In this document: piece after piece, positions 23,601 through 27,490 of the stretch
Layout of the letters: each line of letters begins with the position of its first letter
Numbering within the stretch: position 1 is the first letter of the stretch
DNA from: a virus
Reading direction: 5' to 3' (one strand)
Length of the DNA: 27,490 bases
Virus record (IMG/VR): IMGVR_UViG_3300020595_000158
Coordinates: 1-27,490 of that record
Program-made: the position numbers and the translations under genes
Notes under the pieces: generated by a model
Told to the model about the DNA's origin: nothing
The model's database searches: none
The model's input: the letters and a program-made list of their open reading frames with translations, nothing else

Positions 23601-24999
23601 GAGCCGCGGCGTTGTCGTTTGTTCTATTTATAATTGCTGCAAGTACTGCCGCTGTATTGTCGTCGGGTGAAGCCATTGCCATAAACCTGGCGCCGTCGGC
23701 GGATAACTTATCGCTTAATCTAGCTAACCAGCGCCGTTTAACGTTACCTATTTTCTCAGAATAATTTGCTCCTGTGTCTTCATTTTCCTGAGACCACACG
23801 TTCCAACTGTTTGTCAACCCTTGCGCAAGAGGACCGCCGCTGAACAACATTGAGTATGGACGTAAGAATCTGTGCATATGGCTGCGTCCTCCTGCTATAG
23901 ATGTTACTCCTTCGTTGGCGCGCCATTGACCACCATTGTGACACTCTCCATTTTCTCCTTGAGAAAACGAACGTTGTAGAAAGTTGTCTGGGGTGTTTTC
24001 TCCGGTGATTGGTTCGTTTCGATTATATGGAAGCTTGCCGGCCTTGGTCCAACTATTATTGTTAGAGTGGTTTGCATCCATAATTGAATTCCATCCTACA
24101 TCGATATCGCCGCGGTTGAGATGCTCAATATCGTTCTCTGTGAACATTGAATATGGCTTAAAATAGTTGGTGGCAGAAGTGCGCAGACTTGGTCCGCCCA
24201 ATGTAGAGTGCTGTTCCTTCTCAGATGCAGACTGTACATAGTAACCAAGCATAGCTATCACAGTCTCAAGTGTTGTTAGCCATCCGTGAGGATATCCGTT
24301 AAAAACTTCGACTCCTGTCGTTTCAGTGCCGCTGCCGACGGCCGACGAGTCCCCGCCGGCTGCTCTAAAAAAGGCTGTATCATACGATCCGAAGTCTGGT
24401 ATGGAGTTCCTGAATGTAGTGTCAAGAGTTGATACCCAGCACCATCGGTGATCTGTTCCCTTGATCCACCCGGTACCCCATGGTCCCGCGCCGGCAATAC
24501 TATTATTATTTGGTGGGCTACCACTTGCTTGCCAGAGATGCTTCTGAACTTCCGGGTTTTGTAAAGTAGTCTGGGAAAGCCGTTCGAGGTATTTTGAACT
24601 TGCTGTCTCGGCCCAGTATCGGTCACCGTCGCCTCGGGATCCGTCGGTCTTGATTGGCTGGGTGTTCACACGAAGGGTCTCGAAATCTGCCGATCTCCCA
24701 TTAAAATATGCTTCGGTACCCAGTTGCTTCCATGGTCCAGGATCTAAATCAGGAAAGATGTCTTGCAGGCTCTCAATTATCTCATCCCTAAGTGCCTCTG
24801 CTTGAAGTGCTTTTTCCAAAATTGCTGTGGCATTTTGTATTACTGCGGGTCGGACTTGTACGACTGCGGCGCCGACAGCATCTCTGAGTTGCTGTACCGC
24901 TTCGTTGATAGCCGCTTCCTCAGCCAAGGACTGCGTCCTCTCCGCAATCGAGGTGCCGGTCGCATTGGCCCACGCATCGTCACCTCCGCCGCCTGCCAT
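20647..24999 (-). CDS. giant baseplate/tail protein with hub-like C-terminus (1450 aa)
   Basis: 1450 residues, the largest protein in the window. The N-terminus (residues 1-75) is Gly/Ala-rich and then coiled-coil-prone (LAEEAAINEAVQQLRDAVGA). The middle has no recognised domain and is very N/S/D-rich. The C-terminal 200 residues read like the end of phage tail hub (gp27/XkdQ-like) proteins: a structural domain including FFVYFAGRVM, LRVTYDAQVDM, GTYIYIDPRGF, GIGGYYMIVRSEHEFAEGK and TTLHTKWV. Gene order (tape measure, tail protein, LysM protein, this gene) parallels Bacillus PBSX xkdO-xkdP-xkdQ. TAATG overlap with the LysM gene. Hub assignment is inferred; size is far beyond XkdQ, so it may fuse several baseplate functions. 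Confidence 0.6.
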   Translation of the reverse strand: MAGGGGDDAWANATGTSIAERTQSLAEEAAINEAVQQLRDAVGAAVVQVRPAVIQNATAILEKALQAEALRDEIIESLQDIFPDLDPGPWKQLGTEAYFNGRSADFETLRVNTQPIKTDGSRGDGDRYWAETASSKYLERLSQTTLQNPEVQKHLWQASGSPPNNNSIAGAGPWGTGWIKGTDHRWCWVSTLDTTFRNSIPDFGSYDTAFFRAAGGDSSAVGSGTETTGVEVFNGYPHGWLTTLETVIAMLGYYVQSASEKEQHSTLGGPSLRTSATNYFKPYSMFTENDIEHLNRGDIDVGWNSIMDANHSNNNSWTKAGKLPYNRNEPITGENTPDNFLQRSFSQGENGECHNGGQWRANEGVTSIAGGRSHMHRFLRPYSMLFSGGPLAQGLTNSWNVWSQENEDTGANYSEKIGNVKRRWLARLSDKLSADGARFMAMASPDDNTAAVLAAIINRTNDNAAAQTSVSADAVASTLETVRSNSEIYTMLGRLLTSLASSVNTGLLDQLHAAHGAIQRSHRIVIEKTCDAIEEAIDFDSGDTLQILGFGADDDWDDDLGDDVLANMGDPLANLNAAAIGAGVSTSVMFKEQCFLLSFISDLAAHKRLALDRGTDTRPSTKRIPYHSDSANKDQTQNNASILIDGESYGFLNKLTQNPRLGRFYNALNHELSNLQPKIRLWKVIFDDQGNEQEIEIKFESHFSAADLQMFRGSVARGVGAGLKSFNFTYDGSNPFSVKKSIKANLKIFANTMSEILRDRPSSYVDDQGVVRATTYKYSDLAMKTWNTAEVNAETAPATCAPDFDLREQNAEKAELNFRLKAEVGFSQPMNKMSSMSEDLREALSEAFVTLNLTPTVHNFEIDDMGRVVFNMNFLAYIEQFFDQSMFNVFTSGPITLQQMYRKEILRYYNTQGCDAEQIGQKKEEFSTQVKTEQEEAIASLLGDMISADLIYYLTIPYEKISSFLSFGPHNSYDDFLGTNSSFNVLSNASHNAHMQQRVQNALGHAFGDEAENLGTNETTQGEMQAALLGNDPREHDLSFFYLSDLIDLVLMKIESGLKQAVDDIQFISRQPDGALIPCERIASNKKDLVTAQKNLKKVRIALGPVEFSHASPRDGKRSIFVNLGDVPISVKYFIEWLTSKMLQKDQTSYSLTKFVNDLINNLLSNFLNNDQCFGYSVKQKTRLNQSAISSWSPSTEHDSVSKRMIEVLQTDGASTGIKNFRTHLDAFEGQMPVLNPSGPSNSARTSMPFQNQYNFFVYFAGRVMPSELMRGNKFDDENNFGIFHYMLGRDRGLVKNIKLTKTQTKGLAEVRFESQGFDGLEQLRVTYDAQVDMFASVNTFPGTYIYIDPRGFAPEGSGTDEFRLTDLGIGGYYMIVRSEHEFAEGKANTTLHTKWVNQIDRDEEDAQAQSVTDLGGSAGDPISRRCSIQVREPSTPEPPETNIPWIPFF

Positions 25000-25337
25000 T
25001 AGTAAGTTCCCATGATGCTCAGGGCATCTTCAAGGTTCGTTGGTATTTGAAGCACAGCACCGTTTTGAACGGTAGCTTCTGTTGGGCGCCCATTCCACCA
25101 AGCGATTACCCACCAGTAGTTTGGTGTGCCGTAAAACTTATGAGATAACTTGTAGTATCGATCTCCGTAGCCCCATGTATGAGAGACTGTCGCGGTGGAG
25201 GCGCGCTCTGCTACTGAGGGATTATGCAGAACTGGTGTTGCGTAGTGACGCAGGTTCTTAACTCCGCGCTTCTCTCGCAGAAACCTGTAGAACTCACTGT
25301 CGTTATTCATTATTTTTGATGTTTTATATCTTGGCAT
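24999..25337 (-). CDS. LysM / gp53-like baseplate wedge protein
   Basis: 112 residues. Residues about 52-100 (HTWGYGDRYYKLSHKFYGTP, then NYWWVIAWWNGRPTEA and GAVLQIP) form a LysM-like module with the 'GDRyykLahkyYGdp.YWWvIawfN..p' pattern of T4 gp53 and XkdP-type baseplate proteins; in tails it bridges baseplate parts and can interact with peptidoglycan. It starts at 25337 with AGAGGAAAAG and follows the previous stop directly. Small size and gene context support a baseplate role. Confidence 0.8.
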   Translation of the reverse strand: MPRYKTSKIMNNDSEFYRFLREKRGVKNLRHYATPVLHNPSVAERASTATVSHTWGYGDRYYKLSHKFYGTPNYWWVIAWWNGRPTEATVQNGAVLQIPTNLEDALSIMGTY

Positions 25338-25348
25338 TTTCTTTTCCT

Positions 25349-26707
25349 CTAATCGATAAAGTCGTCAAAGTTATCTCTACTTCCCATACCGAGATCTCGA
25401 TAGACGTCTACAGCCGAGGCTCTTGAGTCGGATCCGATGGCCTCTAGGGCTGCGTTGGTTGAGTTGGTTGCGTCCTGAGTGGCGCGACCGCGTACGGCGG
25501 ATCTAATGCGTGCATTATCTTCGTATCTATTCGAACTAATGTCTTTAGCGAACCGGGCGCGCCCAAACACTCCTGAGTATCGGGCTGCGGCATTCGCTCG
25601 ATCTTGCTCGAACTGTTCGACCTCTTCAGCCATCTGATCCAGTTCACCGGTGATTTGGTCGTATGCTAAATTATTGGCGCGCGCAAGTGATGCGGGGTCT
25701 GGGGCGTTTGCGCCACGATCGAATCCTGTGGAGTCATTAACTCCATACGGGAACAATTGATTTGCAAATGTTTGTCCACCATCACCATCATTAAACCATC
25801 CGAGAGTGTGCTCGTGGATTGCGGAAAATGTAAGATTCACTTCAATCATTTTAGGCAGGATTGTTCCCTGGTTAATCTCGAATACGCCGAAATCAGGGTT
25901 ATCTAGATTGTGGTTAACCGTGACGTTCTTAATAATTCCCAACAACCCACCGTGGAAATTTTCAGCCACCCGGTTGCTGCCTACTGATGAAGCTGGCCAC
26001 TCGCCGCCGCCTCCGTCTTCTACATGACTCTCGAATGTTCCAAGATTTGAGTATCTTATTTCTTCTTCTGCACGATTGGCTCCGCCGGCATCGCCGATCT
26101 GAGGGCGGGCTGCCAATATGTTCATTATTCTCAATCTAACCAATGGGGAATTTGATATCGTAAGTGCATTCATTACGTCTGCCTGTTGTGCAGACCCGTC
26201 AGCATTTTTATCACCAGCAAAAGTATTGCCTGTATAGGATGGATATAAGAATGTTATCAACCTCTGCACTCTGGCCAGGTTTTCGAATGACTCTCCTTCT
26301 GATGCGGCGGGGACATTGAAGGATAACGTAATTTCTCTCTGAGTGTTCTTGAACATGTGGATCGGATCGGAGCGTCCAAAGACGGTTTCTGATGCCCAAT
26401 CACAGTTATAAGTTTCGTTAAATGCGGTTATGAAAGCTTTAAAGGTAACATCTTCTTCCGATGGCACGTGCTGAAAGGAGACCGTCATTCCCTTGTTGGC
26501 CATGGCATCCGAGCCATCTATAAAATGAGGCATGTGCCTCGTTGCTTTACCACCGGATGGAGTGCGCGTCGTCTCTGCGTTGTTGTTAGCTAGATCTGGT
26601 TCAGAAACCCGCTTCTTTCCGGGGTTCGAGGGGTCATCTGTGACGATGCCATACTTCTGCGAATCAAAGACCGGTCGCTGTTGGTTTTCCCAATCTGTTT
26701 TAGCCAT
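25349..26707 (-). CDS. tail-tube/baseplate-associated virion protein
   Basis: 452 residues. The middle contains GRSDPIHMFKNTQREITLSF, then SFENLARVQRLITFLYPSY, LTISNSPLVRLRIMNIL, GLLGIIKNVTVNHNLDNPDFGVF and a later MIEVNLTFSAIHEHTLGWF. This strand/loop pattern is typical of tail-tube-junction or baseplate (gp48/gp54-like, gpU-like) proteins that carry 'yP.y', 'sPL..irf.n' and 'vl.n..v.......G.f...' blocks. The C-terminal 110 residues are helical and charged (LDQMAEEVEQFEQDRANAAA). It lies between the tape measure and LysM genes. Assignment to a particular baseplate part is uncertain. Confidence 0.6.
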   Translation of the reverse strand: MAKTDWENQQRPVFDSQKYGIVTDDPSNPGKKRVSEPDLANNNAETTRTPSGGKATRHMPHFIDGSDAMANKGMTVSFQHVPSEEDVTFKAFITAFNETYNCDWASETVFGRSDPIHMFKNTQREITLSFNVPAASEGESFENLARVQRLITFLYPSYTGNTFAGDKNADGSAQQADVMNALTISNSPLVRLRIMNILAARPQIGDAGGANRAEEEIRYSNLGTFESHVEDGGGGEWPASSVGSNRVAENFHGGLLGIIKNVTVNHNLDNPDFGVFEINQGTILPKMIEVNLTFSAIHEHTLGWFNDGDGGQTFANQLFPYGVNDSTGFDRGANAPDPASLARANNLAYDQITGELDQMAEEVEQFEQDRANAAARYSGVFGRARFAKDISSNRYEDNARIRSAVRGRATQDATNSTNAALEAIGSDSRASAVDVYRDLGMGSRDNFDDFID

Positions 26708-26730
26708 TTTTAATAATCTCCTGTCTCACG

Positions 26731-27490
26731 CTAGTTTAGTATATTCGCTACGGTGTCCAATAAGCCACCGGAGGATCTAGCATCGGTGCTAGTCTTAACT
26801 ATTCTTCTGTCTAAAACTTCACCATCTAATTCTAAAGTAACATGCACATTAACTGGCTGAGGCTTCTGCTTTGAAGCAGATGCTTGTGTTCTGGTTCCTT
26901 CTTGTCCGCTGCTACGACCTACAATTGCGTTAGAAGCTCTCGCTGCGATGGCGGCAGCGTCTAAGGTAGCTGTCAACATTATTGCTTTCGCAGTTGGGAT
27001 CTCGTCCATTGCGTCGGCGACTGCTCTTAATGCAGTTACCAGTGCGTTGATGTTTCCAACGTTCATTTCAGACATACCAACTGCAAATTGTCCCATGGCT
27101 TCCAGATCTCTTGTTGAGATCATCTTTAATGCAAGACCAAACAAGAGCATTCCGGCACCAACGCCGGCAAAGCCAAAGCCTGCGGCTACTAATCCTGGGG
27201 CAGCGATTGCTAGCCCGAATACCAAGGCACCGAATGCTATCGCTTTTGGAATATCTAAAGAATCAAACATCATAGCCATGCCAACGCCCATCAATGCCAC
27301 CCCTGCTGCCGCCACAAATATAGAACCAGCGATGGTGGCAATAAACAGTCCGAGGATCAAGAGCCCTGGCGCTGCCATCACCAGTGCTGGTGCAACACCT
27401 GCCATTGTGACGGCGAAAGCACCGATAGCCGGGGCTGCAAAATACATTGCGGCGCCGAATGCTAACAGGGCTGCAGCCATGCCTAACATT
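26731..27490 (-). CDS. tail tape measure protein, C-terminal part (runs off right edge)
   Basis: At least 252 residues, open at the right edge, so the start is not in the window. The first 120 residues are long Gly/Ala-rich hydrophobic stretches (for example GAFAVTMAGVAPALVMAAPG and GLLILGLFIATIAGSIFVAA), the multiple hydrophobic segments typical of tape measure proteins that enter the host membrane. Then comes a charged linker (RSSGQEGTRTQASASKQKPQ) and a C-terminal module VNVHVTLELDGEVLDRRIVK, resembling the 'v.leldG...a' ending of tape measure proteins. Downstream is the tail-tube/baseplate-associated gene with RBS AGGAGAT. The tape measure sets tail length. Confidence 0.7.
   Translation of the reverse strand, partial: MLGMAAALLAFGAAMYFAAPAIGAFAVTMAGVAPALVMAAPGLLILGLFIATIAGSIFVAAAGVALMGVGMAMMFDSLDIPKAIAFGALVFGLAIAAPGLVAAGFGFAGVGAGMLLFGLALKMISTRDLEAMGQFAVGMSEMNVGNINALVTALRAVADAMDEIPTAKAIMLTATLDAAAIAARASNAIVGRSSGQEGTRTQASASKQKPQPVNVHVTLELDGEVLDRRIVKTSTDARSSGGLLDTVANILN

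Overview
This window looks like part of the genome of a tailed, contractile-tail (myovirus-type) bacteriophage. Every supported gene lies on the minus strand, so transcription runs from high to low coordinates. Genes are packed with 1-44 nt overlaps or short gaps, nearly all have AGGAG-like ribosome binding sites, and tail genes sit beside a full replication, nucleotide-metabolism and lysis set. No tRNA, rRNA, integrase, insertion sequence or CRISPR array was seen.

Layout in transcription order. (1) 27490-20647, tail block: C-terminal part of a tape measure protein, a tail-tube/baseplate-associated protein, a LysM/gp53-like baseplate protein and a 1450-residue protein with a hub-like C-terminus. 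(2) 20627-17351: an unassigned, probably virion-related protein, then a short family A DNA polymerase and a divergent FtsZ/tubulin-like protein, all coupled to the tail genes with no visible promoter between them. (3) 17276-14925: a gp32-type single-strand binding protein, then a cluster of small genes (membrane-anchored acidic protein, Hc1/histone H1-like protein, outer-membrane beta-barrel protein, tiny lipoprotein) punctuated by four copies of a conserved hairpin. (4) 14676-11246: ParB-like protein, Dam-type adenine methylase, RecA/UvsX recombinase and a small secreted protein. (5) 11175-9018: UvsE-type UV endonuclease, a small protein and a 5'-3' exonuclease. (6) 8947-1: DnaB-type helicase, class II (B12-dependent) ribonucleotide reductase, GroES-like co-chaperonin, T7-lysozyme-like amidase, a Rossmann-like protein, a degenerate nucleotidyltransferase-fold protein, a small protein and a bacterial-type DNA polymerase III alpha subunit running off the left edge.

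Replication, recombination and repair are covered by helicase, gp32-type SSB, RecA/UvsX, 5'-3' exonuclease, UvsE and two unrelated polymerases (families C and A). Ribonucleotide reductase supplies dNTPs, GroES presumably aids folding of virion proteins, and the amidase degrades the wall. Seven near-consensus sigma-70-type promoters (16-17 bp spacers) head the transcription units, several buried in the 3' end of the preceding gene, which suggests use of the host sigma-70 RNA polymerase.

The exported proteins (two secreted or outer-membrane, one lipoprotein, one membrane-anchored) imply a Gram-negative host. The DTAA-rich lipoprotein tail recalls short lipoproteins of Myxococcota and other former Deltaproteobacteria, but this host hint is weak. 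The most unusual features are the hairpin family at 14827-16484, the Hc1-like protein, the FtsZ/tubulin-like protein, the two-polymerase arrangement and the palindrome over the ParB-gene promoter.
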